Assembly: GCA_024362935.1 (NCBI GenBank)
Contig: JANCRA010000003.1
Span: 42,221,291-42,285,290, forward strand
Length of the DNA stretch: 64,000 nt
Source of the DNA: Setophaga petechia
Lineage: Eukaryota > Chordata > Aves > Passeriformes > Parulidae
Reading direction: 5' to 3'
This document shows positions 1-12,800 of this stretch, piece by piece. The position numbers were made by a program, and so were the translations under genes. Every line of letters begins with the position of its first letter. Positions within the stretch are counted from its first letter, which is position 1. The notes under the pieces were generated by a model. It saw only the letters and a program-made list of their open reading frames with translations. It searched no databases and was not told the origin of the DNA.

Positions 1-2089
1 AGCGCTGGTCCGGGTTCACACCAACACCGATGTCATTTGGGCTCGCTGCAGGAACTGGCCTCCCCCGTGGAATAAGGAGGCGAAATGATGTGAGTAGTCT
101 CGCAAAGAGCCCTGGTAGATTTGTGGGTATTTTCTTTAGCTCAGTGAAAACTGGCTGTACAAGCCCAAGGCACTAGGCAATGACCCAACCTTCCCAAAGT
201 TCCTGCGGGACCTTTGATAGAGGAAGGGACATGATTTCTTTTGTTAATCAGAGGTAAAAGATGAGAAGGAACAGATGCGATGCCACAGGTAAATTAAATT
301 TACCTGTGTTTTTTAATGTACCTACCAACTTCACTATTACATTGTCCCCTCAACAATCGATACCTTTGCATTAATCTGACAGCTGTGATTGCATTACCTA
401 TGCTTCAGCTGCATGTAACACATACAGAAGAGTGAAACCAGCTTCCCTGCAGCCTGGTTCATGATGAGGTAAATGTCATTATGCCCGTCTGCTTTCATAT
501 CTTGTACTTGCATTGCCAGAGGGATCTGGGAAATGAATCTTCCTCTGCCGGGACTTGACATGCTTGTCTTTTTATTATATTTAAAGCTCTCTCTGTGACA
601 AGCTCAAAGAGCTTTTTTGCTCCAGGAAGAAACAAACAATATTTGAACATAAGCTGCCATGGCTTCTCGCTTGATGTTTTAAAAATTGTTTAAATTACAG
701 AGTTTAAATGCAGTATAACATAAACTCTTTGAAGTACAAGAGCTTCTGTTTCATACCCACTGAGCAGCCTGTTGAATGTTACACTGGTGGATTTGCCATG
801 CTTTATCTGGCATCTGTGTGTTCTGAGGAGACCCCAGTCATCTCAACACATGGGTTTTGTCTGAAAATTTGTCGTAAAGGTTCTTTCAGTCTGGAGACAA
901 GAACCATACATTGCCGAGAAAACAGCTTTTCTCTCAACAGTCCTCGTAGAGGAATCATAATTGCTGAAGATCTAAATGTTTTTCATAAGATTATCAGAGG
1001 TAATCTAAATGGGCAATGAATAGCTAGAATGCCCTACAATTTCAGGGAAATACTTATCCCCCAAACACACTTTTTGTATGTTTACAGTTTTTAAGTTGCA
1101 GGTTTTCTGTATAGTGTACAAAGCCCCTGCTTTGTACACTATACAGAAAACAACAATCTGCTGTGACTGGACATGTTCTGAGCAGGAGGTTGGACCTGAG
1201 ACCTCCAGAGGCCCCTTACAAGCCACGTGACTGATTAATAGGAACAAATTGTCCTCTCCTCTCACTGCTGAAGTCAATGAAATTAAATTACCATAAATAA
1301 AATGCATCTCAGAACCTCAGTTTGCAAAACACTTTTGAATCATTCTGGATGAAAACACACTACATGAATGCAAGGTGTCATGCTTGGATTACTGTTTAAA
1401 TAGGCAGCACTTCTCACAGTCTTTCCTTTCGTGGCAGTAAGATCCTATATAATGCAACATTACATTGCTGGCTAGGGGGAAAAAGCTTGGTTACCATTTT
1501 TCCTTGATATTAAAGGCATAGACAGGATGCTTCTCTTGAGGGGAACCAACAGAACCTTTAACATGTGAATCAGAATAGAGCAGGTAATTTTGAAATCAAT
1601 ATGTCAGTTTTACACCCAGGGCAAAGTTGTTTCTGTAACTATTTGAATGAGGACCAGTGTGGTAATGACCCACATGTGAGGTGAGTTTGGTCTGTGGACA
1701 GGCAGGGCACACAGCTTGCTTTGAATGTGGGATCAGAGCCTGTGCCTGAAGATGAAGTGCTGAGCAGTGGGGAGGGCAGTGGGGAGGGCTGTCTGAGTAT
1801 GCTGCAAACCATAGGGTGTGGACTCAAGAGTGAAACTGAAAATAAGTAAGCAAAATTTAGGACAGAGCTTAACAGCATTGCAAGACAGAGGTACGCCTCC
1901 TTGTTAGTGATGGCAAGTGAGAACACACTGGGCCATGAGCAAAGCATGACTTCAGAGATACCGGACAACTAATTTGATAATTTGAAGTAGGCAGACCTAG
2001 TCTGAGGCTTCTTTATTACACTCAAGTGATGCTTCTCACAGCCCAGGCGTGAAACCTGGAGTGTGCTCCTTGAGTACCAAGGTACTCAC
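1..2089 (-). other. TH: TH intron 2 (5' part; continues beyond the left edge)
   Basis: This is non-coding sequence downstream, in gene orientation, of the exon 2 donor. I searched the minus-strand frames for the next TH exon, which should begin the conserved stretch TFEAKIHHLETR, and did not find it, so exon 3 and the catalytic domain lie left of the window. The stretch holds a perfect 21-bp inverted repeat at 1103-1150 and a small 12-bp tandem duplication near 1768-1790. The open frames here look like chance. Confidence 0.7.
1103..1150. repeat. Perfect inverted repeat, 21-bp arms, 6-bp loop
   Basis: The left arm is 1103-1123 and the right arm 1130-1150. They are exact reverse complements across all 21 bases, separated by the hexamer cccctg at 1124-1129. 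The flanks do not extend the pairing. In TH pre-mRNA this would fold into a hairpin inside intron 2. The stem is too short for a normal microRNA precursor, and no terminal-repeat transposon is visible around it. Confidence 0.9.
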
Positions 2090-2293
2090 CTCAAATACCT
2101 TAAGGACACGGGACAGCGGTGAAGTCTTGGCTCCCTTGAGCATGAAGAAGAGGTTCAGCATGGCTCTCCCATCCTTCTCCTCGAATACAATGGTCTCTGT
2201 GGACTCTGCAGCATCAGTGGCTGCAGCCGCAGCCTCTCTCTCCTTCCTGGCATCCTCAATGAGGCTTTGGCGTCTTCCAATGAACCGTGGAGA
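2090..2293 (-). CDS. TH: Tyrosine hydroxylase, exon 2 (regulatory domain)
   Basis: Tyrosine hydroxylase converts L-tyrosine to L-DOPA using tetrahydrobiopterin, iron and oxygen. It is the rate-limiting step of catecholamine synthesis in the neuronal cytoplasm. Reading leftward from 2293, this 204-bp exon encodes 68 residues (31-98). It begins [20 protein letters not shown], continues through an alanine-rich stretch and [12 protein letters not shown], and ends [11 protein letters not shown]. The acceptor is cttcag (AG at 2295-2294) and the donor GAG|GTGAGTACC (GT at 2089-2088). With the 30 residues of exon 1, the known phosphosites fall exactly in register: Ser31 before Pro32 (ERK-type site) and Ser40 in RRQS (PKA site). 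The alanine run and the following acidic segment differ from mammals, as expected in this loosely conserved N-terminal region. The exon is intact. The ACT-like core, catalytic domain and tetramerisation helix are outside the window. Confidence 0.97.
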
Positions 2294-5200
2294 CTGAAGG
2301 CAGAACAGAAATAAATAACACTGCTCACAGAGTGGAGGAGATCAGAGGCATTCCCAGTAGCTGGATGAGATGTGACTGGTATGTATCAGCAGAGGAAGCA
2401 GGGAAAGTCTGGACTGACTTTCCTGCCTTTGTGGAGGAAGATCTGATCATTAGGACTGAGGTTTTAGAATTGAACTTTCAGAAATGTAAATCTTTGGTAA
2501 AAAAAACAACAAAACTATGTAAAATATCTTTTTAGCATAACTGGAGAATGAGCTTCTCCTCTCACCTCCCCTAGCAACAGTTTTCAATATCTTCTGAAAA
2601 AACCAAAACCCACAAAAAACCTTATGTGGTTTTCAGGTGTCTGATGAACTCAAGTGGAGAGACATCAGATAAACCTGGGGTCATCTGAGAAAAGATACTT
2701 TGTGAGGGACAGGTGACGCCCACAGCTGTGGCCTGGCCAGGAAACAGGAACTGTTTGCAGGTGTATTAGCAGGGCAGCTTAGCAAAACTGCTCCCAGGAT
2801 CCAATGTGACATTTACTTTTGACATTAAGTGGATGCTTATCCATTGAAGTGTAATTGAAACCACAACCATATACCCCAGAAAATAAATTCCTCCCACTTA
2901 TCTGTAGATTTGTTTTGTCTGAACAAACTCCTGCAGATTTCTGTTATTTGGAATTGAACCTAAAATGCAACTCTGTGCCTGAGGTCATGTCAGGACACCT
3001 GTTTACACTTACAGTGAACTACAAATTACTTCAATCACTGCTGTTTCTTTTGTTATACAAATAGCTCATACACAAACTTATTTGTTCTTGGTCTTTTTAC
3101 AACGAGTTTTCTATTCAGAGGCAATGCATCTGCTTCCAGTTTTCTGTGTTCAAGATCCAAACCAGATGACAAACCACCAGAGTTTGCTAAAAGAAACATG
3201 ACACAGCACTGAAGGACACAAAGTGGGACTGGCTGCAATTTTCCCTGTGATTATACTGAAAATATTTAGAACATGCTAACTAAGCAGTGCTTTCCCTACC
3301 TTGTGAAAATTAAGAGTGTTTTCCTTTTAACAAGACAGCCTGACTAGAAAGTTTATTTTCTCTTTGATTTTCAAAGCCCACGATCAGTAACTCGTGTTTC
3401 CTGTGAGAATCCTCTTGGATACTTTAGCGGTGTAAAGCTGACACTTTAAATACAGCCTCAAAAACTCAGCAGCAGATCGAGGCACCAGCCCACACACCTC
3501 TATCTGCTCCTGTTTCAGTAAAGATCCCCCTCCAAAATGACATTTCCTGATCCCCCCTTTATTCCTCAGGGCACAGAAAAACACCTTATAACAAGTAAGT
3601 GCATGCTACTGCTTGTCTGAATTGGTGGCATTCATGCCCAAAGAGAGCAGACATCTCACAAGTGACCTCAGTAACTTTAAAAATCTTGTGAGCATGTGCT
3701 CAGCTTTAAGGGTGTGTTTTCCACCAGTGCAGTGTTTTAAGCTAAGCTGGTGTTTACTTTAAAGTGCCTGCAATAAGCGGGGCAAACTGTGCCCTGTGGC
3801 AGCCACAGAAAATGAGCTCCACAGCCATCCCAAGCCAGGCACTGCTTTACCCAAGGGTGTCTTGTCACACTGTGCCCCAAGGTGCAGCAGGATTTTACTT
3901 CTGGGTAGGAGAAGGGTAGAGAAGGGAAATTAGACCCCCATATTGAGGATGTAAACCAGGTTAAAATCCAGCTGTGTGGGTTTAAAATACCAGGGTTGGG
4001 TTGACTGGAAAGCTGCGCCAGGAGAAGCAGACTCAACCAATCCCACACATGTGTTGGAGCTGGGTGGCCCCTGGCAGGCAGGAGTGAGGGCTTTGGTTCC
4101 TGTTCGTAGCTGCATGATGGCATAGTTTAAGTGGGTAAATTGGGGAAAAAAATCAAAACAAAGCAAAAAAAGGCTGAATTTTCCTTGGGAGAAGAGGGCT
4201 GGGAGGAATCTGCCCACCTGCTGCCTCCTCTGCCACCTGAGGCTACCTGGCTGTGTGTTCCCCACCTCACTGTCCTCAAATCTACCTCTCACATTTATGC
4301 TCATTGGGCTATTTTCTCCTTTTGCTGGAAATTAGGATTGTGGGATATATAATAACCAAACTGATCTCTTGATAAATGCCTTCCTTTCTTCCAAAGGCAC
4401 CATTATATGATATTTCTGAATTGTCTCGCAGACTCCCTCCCTGAGTGCATATCTGGCTACAGTGAGAACTGTAATTTGATTTTGCAAAGCATTTATTTGC
4501 CTAACCAGGCCTGACTCAATCACCTCTTCTGAAGGTTAGTTTGCACCTCTTATGAAGGGTTTGTTCATTTTTCCGTCCTCGAATTTGCTGCAAGTCAGTG
4601 TGCCCAGCCTGCATATTGTTATTAAAAATTCTGTGTTCTAAGCTATTTTGTTGCTTTCCCCCCGCCCCCCCCCAGCTCATTATTTGCTGCAATCAGGAAG
4701 GATTGCAAAGCCTGGGGAGATTAATGTCCCACCCCTGCTTTCCTTGGTGCTTTTTGCTGCTTTTTTGGTTCCAGTGTCTGTCTCCTGCCTGGCTCTCTAA
4801 CCAAACTGCCGCAGGTACAGTCCCAGGGTCTCTTGTAAAAACTATTAGCAGCAGAAAAACTTAATACATAACCAAAGATTTTTCCATGGAGTTTGATGTT
4901 TGGCTGGCCCAGCTGACATGTAAAATACCTGCTGCTGTAGAGGACTTCTGGGATTGCAAAGGTCTGGATTTTCCCACCAGTTTGCAGCTTCCCTGGCAAG
5001 AGAACACCTGAGAGCAGCTGGAGGTGATGTGATGGTGGGTGATGGCTGTGGGGCAGCTCACCCACGGTCAGTGACAACACAAGGGCCAGGGACATGCCAT
5101 GTCATGTACAAATGCAGAATCATGCCTGTTGCCTGGTAGAGGGCAGGGTTGTGGAGATCTCCTGTGCTAGGTGAGAGCAAAGAGAAAAGCTTTTCATGCA

Positions 5201-6651
5201 TCCAGCTCTCAGAGCGATCCTCACAGGGCAAAGTTTTAATTTTGTTTTCCTTTTTCTGAAAATTTTCATTCAAAAACGGTCACAGGCTAAGGAGGAGCCA
5301 CTCACCCCAAGCAGGTTGCCCCACTCTTGTCAGCCCACTTGTTGAACATGAAATCCCCTGGTCCCTCTGTTCAGTGGGTCTATTTTTTCATAAAACACAG
5401 AGCAGCACCCCAGAGGGTGCAATAACCAAACACTCTTCACTTCTCCAGACACTGAGCATCTCAAATATGGATTTTACAAGTTGCCTGGAAAATACCCGGT
5501 TTTCAAGGGCCACTCGAGTGTTCATTATTTTGCGGAATGAAAAGGACTGCATGAGAGGGAAGCCTTCCCTGATTTCCATTTATTAGAGAAAGCAAGCTTA
5601 CCTCCTTGTTTCCTAAATGTTTCCCTTCTTTTCCAGCAAACTCCACTGTCCAAAACACCTTTCTGCCAATGTAGTGGTTGATTTTTAGTGAGGCAGAGCA
5701 TTGCACAGGGCTAAAAGGAGAGTTGGTGAAAAAGGCAGCAGGTATAAGGGAGAGAAATGGGGAGATCTAAAATTGACCTGCTGGAGTCACAGTGCAGACA
5801 GACATCTGCCAAACATATCTGCTACATCCCCCATCTCTAGTCCAAAGTTCCCCTCCTGGTGCACCCATTGCCACTAGCTGCTCTGGCTCCTGCATTGTCA
5901 CCTGCTGCCTATCCACATCTTTGCCCCACAGGAATGTCCAGTATTGGGAGTCTTCAAGCTCATCCTGCCTGGCATGGCTTCGAAGTTAAGAGCTGAAATG
6001 TCCCTGTCCCTACAGCAAGTCTGATGGGTTGGCCAGGTTTGGCTTTCTAAAGACACTTGACACTTCTCTCCTTTCCCTGACACATTCAGACCTGGTGTGT
6101 GCAGGAGCTTCCACTGGGCTAAACACAGGGCTGAGAACGCATCAGTGAGGACTGGGAACAGAAATGGGGGAAGGATGTTCAGGGACATAAACTGGATACA
6201 GCAGCCATGAACAAACAAGTTTAACTGCCTGTGCCTTGTCTGCTGTCTGAAATGACAGCCCCACTTTTTTATTATGCTAAAACAGATGAAATCTCTGCAG
6301 TTTAATGCCTTGAAACCTGGAAATTATTAAGATCTAATTGCCTTTCACAGGGGTATTCCTTGCTATTCTTACCTTAGGTCTGTGGGTTGTTCACCTTACT
6401 TTTTGTTGAGGTGGTTTCATTATTTCAAGTTTTCACCTCCTTAAATGTTTTCATTTCACATGTATCAGTATGTAGACAGAACTGTTGGAGTAATTTCCCT
6501 TTGCCAGCCTGGAGCCCAGACGTGCCCATGTCAGGGAAGTCCCACAAGCAAAGTGTTGGTCCATCTATCCTTGCCTGCCTCTGCCTATAGCTATGGAAGA
6601 GGCTGTGGATTTTGGAGGGGGAGGGAAAGAAGTGAGGTAGGGTTGTCTTAC
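2294..6651 (-). other. TH: TH intron 1 (about 4.36 kb)
   Basis: This intron runs from the exon 1 donor ATG|GTAAGAC (GT at 6651-6650) to the exon 2 acceptor at 2294. It joins two phase-0 exons. I see no coding exon, CR1 or LTR in it. A run of C (about 4660-4673) sits inside an AT-rich stretch at 4470-4710 that could be a regulatory element. The remaining open frames are not recognisable. Confidence 0.85.
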
Positions 6652-6741
6652 CATGATGGCCTCGGCTTGCTTGGAGTCCAGCTCCGACACCGCCCTGCGG
6701 AAGCCTTTGGCTGCAGAGGTGGAGATGTTCGGGGTTGGCAT
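6652..6741 (-). CDS. TH: Tyrosine hydroxylase, exon 1 (start codon and first 30 residues)
   Basis: The ATG is at 6741-6739 and the exon encodes exactly 30 residues. It starts [14 protein letters not shown] and ends [11 protein letters not shown], directly before GTAAGAC. Mammalian TH exon 1 likewise encodes 30 residues with the same opening MPTP, the same [12 protein letters not shown] block and the same final KQAEAIM. Ser19 lies in FRRAVS, the site used by CaMKII and related kinases with 14-3-3 binding. Position 8 is Thr, as in human. The exon ends in phase 0 and joins exon 2 to give the EAIM-SPRF junction. Reading on into the intron gives Val-Arg-Gln before non-conserved sequence, so the four-residue insertion used by human isoforms is not obviously available here. 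The start is certain: it is the only ATG that gives the conserved N-terminus, and the core promoter lies just upstream. Confidence 0.97.
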
Positions 6742-6790
6742 CTTTGCTCTTCCACGAGCTCTGCTGTCTGCTTTCCAGCTCCTTGCCAGC

Positions 6791-6798
6791 TTTTTATA
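6791..6798 (-). promoter_or_regulatory. TH: TATA box of TH
   Basis: The plus-strand tttttata reads TATAAAAA on the minus strand. It sits 50 bp upstream of the start codon, on the same face as the CRE. Confidence 0.92.
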
Positions 6799-6807
6799 GG
6801 GCAGGGC

Positions 6808-6815
6808 TGACGTCA
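6808..6815 (-). promoter_or_regulatory. TH: cAMP response element of TH
   Basis: This is the perfect palindrome TGACGTCA, ten bases upstream of the TATA box. In mammals the proximal CRE is the main element for basal and cAMP-driven TH transcription through CREB-family factors. Its retention here with the same flanks and spacing is strong evidence of function. Confidence 0.93.
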
Positions 6816-6830
6816 AAGACTCTTTCAAAT

Positions 6831-9800
6831 CTTCTCTTCCCCTGCCACCTCCCCATCACCACCTCCCTCCTTTCTCCCCCTCGGGCTGAGAGGAGGAGGG
6901 GATGTGAAGGAGAGAAACGTGTCTGTCCCATTAAATCTAATCGCTACAAAGATTGCAGACACCCTGCCTTCACAGAGCAGACAATCCCCCACCTGTTTGC
7001 CTGCATCCAAAAGATTTCTTCTCTAATTTGCCCCTTCTCTCCTTTCCCCCTCCCCCTCACTTCTGGATGGAGTTCATTCTCATTACATGTTTCAGTCCGG
7101 CACATTTGCTTCCCCAGCTTGGGAGTTGCATGAAAGGATTTTGATCTGTGAAAGGATGAAATAAAAGGAAGGCAGAGATTTAGCCCTCTCTAGCCTTTTT
7201 CCCTCCTTGTTTGCCTTGTCATGGAGGCAGTAAAGTAATAGGAAAATAACACTGATTCCCGCAAGGCAGCTGCGGGACTGGATGCCGTTCTCTTGTGAGC
7301 ACCTCCCGGCACCCGGCTCCTGACAACTGTGTGTCAGGATAGAGAACACAGCTGTGCCTTCCAGAGCTCCCCCACCACCTCAGAGCTTCATTTGGCCGTG
7401 TCACTCTGACAGCAGGAGGGCAGAATCTGACTCTTCAGAAATTAAAAAGGGTGTAGAGGAAATAACCTGGAAAAACCCTCGCAGTCCTGCCTTCCTAAGT
7501 GCTTTGCTCCTCTTGCAGTAATTCTTAAGGGACCAAATGCCTGAGTGCAGCTGGGACTGATAGTGTGTGACAGGTCAGACCCATGCCAGGGTCTCTGCTT
7601 TGTTATGAGTAAAACTGGCATTTTTCTCTGATTAGATTTGCAGCAGCTGTCCCACCCAAACAAGTGCTGCAAGAATGCATGGCTGTGCTTTGTGTGAGCG
7701 ACCTCCATCCTGGTAACAGGCCACTGACTGGCACAAATCCCTGTGGCGGGGAAGCTCTTAGCCTTTCACCACCTGACTGCCCAAGAGCTCACCTGCAACC
7801 TTGCTGACCACAGCACTGACATCTGGTAGGGTTGGTGGCTCATCCTGCACTCACCAGGACAGCTGAGTTCATCCCAGCCTGCTGATGACTTCTGCAGTGC
7901 CAAAAGCTCTGGAGGAACAACAGCCCATTGACATCCTTGAGGATGCAAAGTTGTTGATATTTACCAAACACCAGGGAGCAGGCAGCGTGACCAAAACTGC
8001 CTGCCCCACCAAGGCAGCTGGGGAAGTTCATTGTGGGGAGTTGAAGCTGAAGTAAGCAGTTGGCAGCAGCTAAAGATTGGTGCAGTATGAGACAAAATTG
8101 ATTTTAAGTCATGTGGAGTATCTTCTCTTATTGCAGGTGCTGAGCGCACTTGGCTGGTCAGTACAGTAAAAACCAGAGGAAGGAGTTAAGCAGCCATCGT
8201 GGCTCATCTATCCCCAGCCTCTGTGTCCTCAGGTGTGGCATCACCTCACATACTGAGAACAGCCCTTGCTTTTGCTTTAATTTCATCCCTAATCCCCTCT
8301 GAGTCTCCTAAACTGTCTATTTGCTCTCTGCTAAATCCTGGATGCTCAAAACACAAGATAAAACTCCACCAAACTGATGGAGGGTAATGCTGCCTGGTGT
8401 TGCAAGGTTTTCTCAGAAAATATTTTGGGAGCAGGTTCCAAGGCACTCCACAGCCCAGAAGGCAGTCAAGGAGCAGCACTGCAGGCTCAGCCACCTCCTG
8501 TCTGCTGGGGTGGCTTTGAGGACCCTCCTGTTGGGGGATTCAAATTAACACAATGCTATGTTTGATTTATTTTTATGTCCCTGGCTGAGGTGAGCCATGG
8601 TTGTTGGATAGGCTGGGATGCCAGGAACAGGGCTCTGAAGATTGTAAGGAAGAAAAGAACCCACTTCAAAAGAGGCCTCAAAAATAATGCTCAGGTATCT
8701 TTCATGGAGGCACCAGTGAAGAGACCTCAGTGGGGATTCTGTAACAGCATTAATGCCAGTAAAGGGGGCATAGAAAGAGGGCAGAGAGCACAGCTCTTCC
8801 CCACAAGATAGGATGAAGCTGCAAAGGTGTTTAGGATGAAAAGCCATAGTTACACTAGGTAGTCAAGAAATATTTAGTTAAAACTATTCAGAGATTTTGC
8901 TAGAGTAATACCTGTTAAAAAGAAGCATTGTCAATGAAGGGTCTTGCCAGGACTGGGCCAGCTTCACTGGGATTTCATTTGGAAAGGAAATAGGGACTTG
9001 GGTAGGAGGAGAGTAACAATAATTGCATCTGAATGTATTTACCAAATCAAGTTTTAACTGTGGATGAATCATTCTGGCTTGCACCTTTAAAACAGCATGT
9101 AGAATATGGAATTAAAACATTTTTCATTTAAGGTTTTCAGTTCAATTTAAGAACAAAGAAAAAATTTAAATTAATTTATTAATTTAATCCCTTTTACTTC
9201 ATGCTGTTTTCTTACCTTAAAATCAGAAAAAGAAATCATTTTGCTAGACTTATTATTTTTGGAAACTGACTTAGTTTAAAGGTCTCTTTTGAGAAGTATT
9301 TTCCAGTGATGATAAACCTAAAATCAGCCATCACAGCAAGCTCCAGTTATCCAATCTGTAATAAATTTGCTAAGAGGATAGCCTTAAAATGTCAGTTCAT
9401 GTAAAGAATTGAGAAAATTTGAAAAATAGTAAATATGGGAACAGAATAAGCCACTCAGCCTTCCCGCAGGCTGTAACCTATTCAGAGATTACATATGAAA
9501 GCTCTTCTGACAAGCAGAGGCTTTAAAATGTGCTGATAACATCAAACAAGTTCTCAAGATTACTGTATGACTAGGTGGAATTTCTCTGAATATATTTTCT
9601 CTTTTCCTTCTGTCTTGTTGCATGTTGTTACTTCCCTTGTGAAATCCAGTACTTTATTCAAGATCATCAGTCCTTCTCCTTGGTTATCTCATCCCAAAGC
9701 CCTTGATTTTTATTCCCTTGTCTTCCTACTGTTGGCAAATTAGGCATACAGCTCTCTTCTTCTTTAAACCCTGCTAATCTGCTTGCCCCATCCCTGTCCA

Positions 9801-12800
9801 GTGATGAGAGTCCTGCACTGCATGGAAATGCTGTCCAGCATGGGGCCAAAGTTCTGCTTTCCATGCAACCAAGGGGAAAACGTGCAGATTGCCGTGAGGG
9901 GACTGCCATGGTAGGAATTTCACTCTCTGATAAGAGTGAAAAATCAGGGTGGTTCTCCTGTCCTGGAGGAGCTGACAGAGGAGGGAAGCTGGGGGAAACC
10001 ATGTGGCAGAAGGTTCTCCTTTTGGGCAGCAAGGTGGGTGGATGTCCTTCAGAGCAATTATCAGCACAGCTGCAAAAGGATTTTACTTTTTCCCAGACAG
10101 TCCAGGGCAGAGCTGTTCAACACATTTCCCACCTGTGTCCTTTGCAGGCAAATTCCCATCTTTTTGGAAACCAGCCACATCTTAGAATTTTTCATCTCTC
10201 AGTGTGTCTACATCTTGCTAAACCACCTGCCTGGGTCCATGTTTATGTTCTGCTGATATCAGACATGACTTTTGGGGGGGTGTAAACCTATTTGGTTAAA
10301 CCAAGACAGGTTTGTCTCAGCTTTTATCACGTTTGACTAATTACCAGATTTGCTAATAGGGAAGGGGAGCCTTTAGGAAGCTTTACAAAGGAAATACAGC
10401 AGATGGATGGGTCTCCATCACTGCTTTGTTTCTCATACTCCAACCACATGACCATCCTTGAATGTGTGTGGGTGCCATGTGTATCCAGCTGTGTGTTTTT
10501 AGGGATTAATCTGACATAAAACAGCCATGGCAAACGTGGCTTGACACTGTTTCCCTGCACTAGTCCCCAGACAGAGAAGTCCATAAACTGGGATGCTCTG
10601 ACTGTGCTTCTCTCAAGGGTGAGGCAGACCTGGAAACAAGCCAGGATAGGCATTAAGGTGCAAAGTACTGCTGGTCCTGTGGAGGCTGGTTTCACCTGCC
10701 ACTGGATGTGGGATTGGTGGTGCAGAGACAGAAACAAGATATTAATATTTGTGGCTGGATTGGAGCAGGCAAGGCACTGCTATAAGGATAACTATGATGG
10801 CAATCAGTATGTACAAGCCTATGTTTAAAATCTCTTTCCACCACGGTGCAAGGCTTAATTTATCGAGTAGATCATCCAACCATGTCCCATCCTCAAGCAT
10901 TGTTTACAATAATCACCATTTCTGGGCACCTTGGGTACGGGAACCAAGGGGAAACCCCACCTGCCAAATATCCACCCCTAACTGTGGGGAGCTGGAGTGA
11001 TCTCCAACCTGTCATCTTCATGCAAGCCCCAGGGCGAACCAGTGGCAAAGGCACTGGGCAGGAGTGGGGGGTCTCTCTGGTGGGCCAGGGAGCTGCAGGG
11101 ACAGGGTTTGTGCTGTGACAGTTCCCCAGCAAGGCCCAGAAAGGGATGGTGTACCCTGATGTGAGGGCGAGCTGCCCTCTCCCATCACAACCAAGGCAAC
11201 CCTGGTAGCCATGAACGGTGCCCAGGCACCCTCACTGCTCTTTCTTCCACCCACTTGCTCTTTCTCCCTCTTCCCCTCCACAGCATGAATAATTACAGTC
11301 TGCCGTAATTTTGAAGCAATTATAGGGGAGTGAGCCAGCTCCATCAAGAGATGTTTTTTCCTCTTCTCCCTTCACGGCTCCATTCAACATCCCCAAGAGC
11401 CACAAAGGAGTTTAATAACCCATAATGACACCTCAGGCCTTCACATCATTGCATCCTCCCTAAGACTGGGCCAGCATCAGGAGGGAAAAAAAATAAAAGA
11501 GATAATTAAAATGCTCACCTCCCTCTTAACTTCACAGCCTCCTATTATCTAGAAAACATGGATTTTGTGCTCAGGCTGTCTCACCACAGATGAGCCCTGG
11601 GGAAGGGGGGCTGCAAGCAGCAGAGATGTGCTAACATTCAGGGCAGGGCAGAGAGATGCTTTGTGCCACCCTGGGAGAAAAGCTCTACCATCCCCTCCAC
11701 TGCAGAGGCAAATTCTGGGACATGATGTGTCTCTGTACAGGGGTTGTTCTTCCAAGGCAAAATCAAAACAGCCAACTATGTTTAAAAAAAAAAAAAAAAA
11801 AGGAAAACATGCACTTTTTTAGAGATGATGGAGTAGGGCTGTCCAACCTCCTCCAATTTTGCCTCTGTGTGTGCCGGTGCATTTTCATAATGCAGTATAC
11901 AGGAGAGATCTGCTCCACAGATGCCAACCAATGGCTTAAGGACCAAGGCCAATACCCTCAGCAGCTGAATGCAACATCCATGTCAGAGATTTCACACTTG
12001 AGAAGGCCAGATTAGCCTTTAGCTAAACCTGAGAATATTCCTGTAACACACAGAAAATGTCCTTCTGCCCTCTGTTTTGAAGCATGGGGCTTGTCTCATA
12101 ACTCTGTTCATCTTCACATTCAGGAACAAAATTCTGTGTCCATGCTGCTCAAACCTTGCCTCAAAACCCATGGAATCTCCACTCATTGGAAAACAGTGAA
12201 AATAGAATTCTGGGAAGTTTGTGCCACAATCAGCTTTTCAGAGGAAAATTTCCAGGAAAACAGTGAATTGTTTGGGGAAAGGGTTTTCAAAGGGACTGAA
12301 GGCTACCTGGATGGAGGCGGAAAACAAACTCTTCTCAGGAACTGAGAATTTAGCCCTGAGTTTTCAGAAGCATACCCAGCTCTCTATTTCAGCAAATGGA
12401 CCTGGAACAGGCAAGTGAAAATTCAGAAATATTGTATTGATGATTCACCTGCCACTGCAGAATCCAAAACAACCATCTTGTCTCAGATCAATGGGGAAGC
12501 ACTTAGGAGCAATTTTCTCTTCGGAAATGTGGCCAGCAAGCAGAGAGTCAGGAGCAGGTGGTGGAATATAATGCACACATCTTGGAACATGCCATTTAGT
12601 GGTGTTGTAAAATTAATTGATGACACCTCTGGCCCACTGTATTTCAACTTGTGGGCAATTTCTTTAACAAGATCATCAGAGAATGTCATCTTTGTGCAGA
12701 AAGCCAATTTATGTGTATTGCAACAGATTTTCTGCACCACCAGTACTCCTGATTTTATGTAAGTCTGTGACACCAAATATTTTACTCCCAGTTCCTGGAG

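Larger units (their letters stand above)
6742..6830 (-). promoter_or_regulatory. TH: TH core promoter and short 5' leader
   Basis: Read on the minus strand, the order is CRE (6815-6808), 9 bp, TATAAAAA (6798-6791), about 22 bp, inferred start site near 6769, then the ATG at 6741. If transcription starts about 30 bp after the first T of the TATA box, the TATA lies near -29 and the CRE at about -46 to -39. This matches the geometry described for mammalian TH. The bases TTTGACGTCAGC around the CRE also match the mammalian promoter. The leader would be about 27 nt. Unlike ASCL2 this promoter is CpG-poor. Further upstream, a CACCTG E-box at 6990-6995 and a TAATC homeodomain-type core at 6938-6942 are possible sites only. 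Confidence 0.9.
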
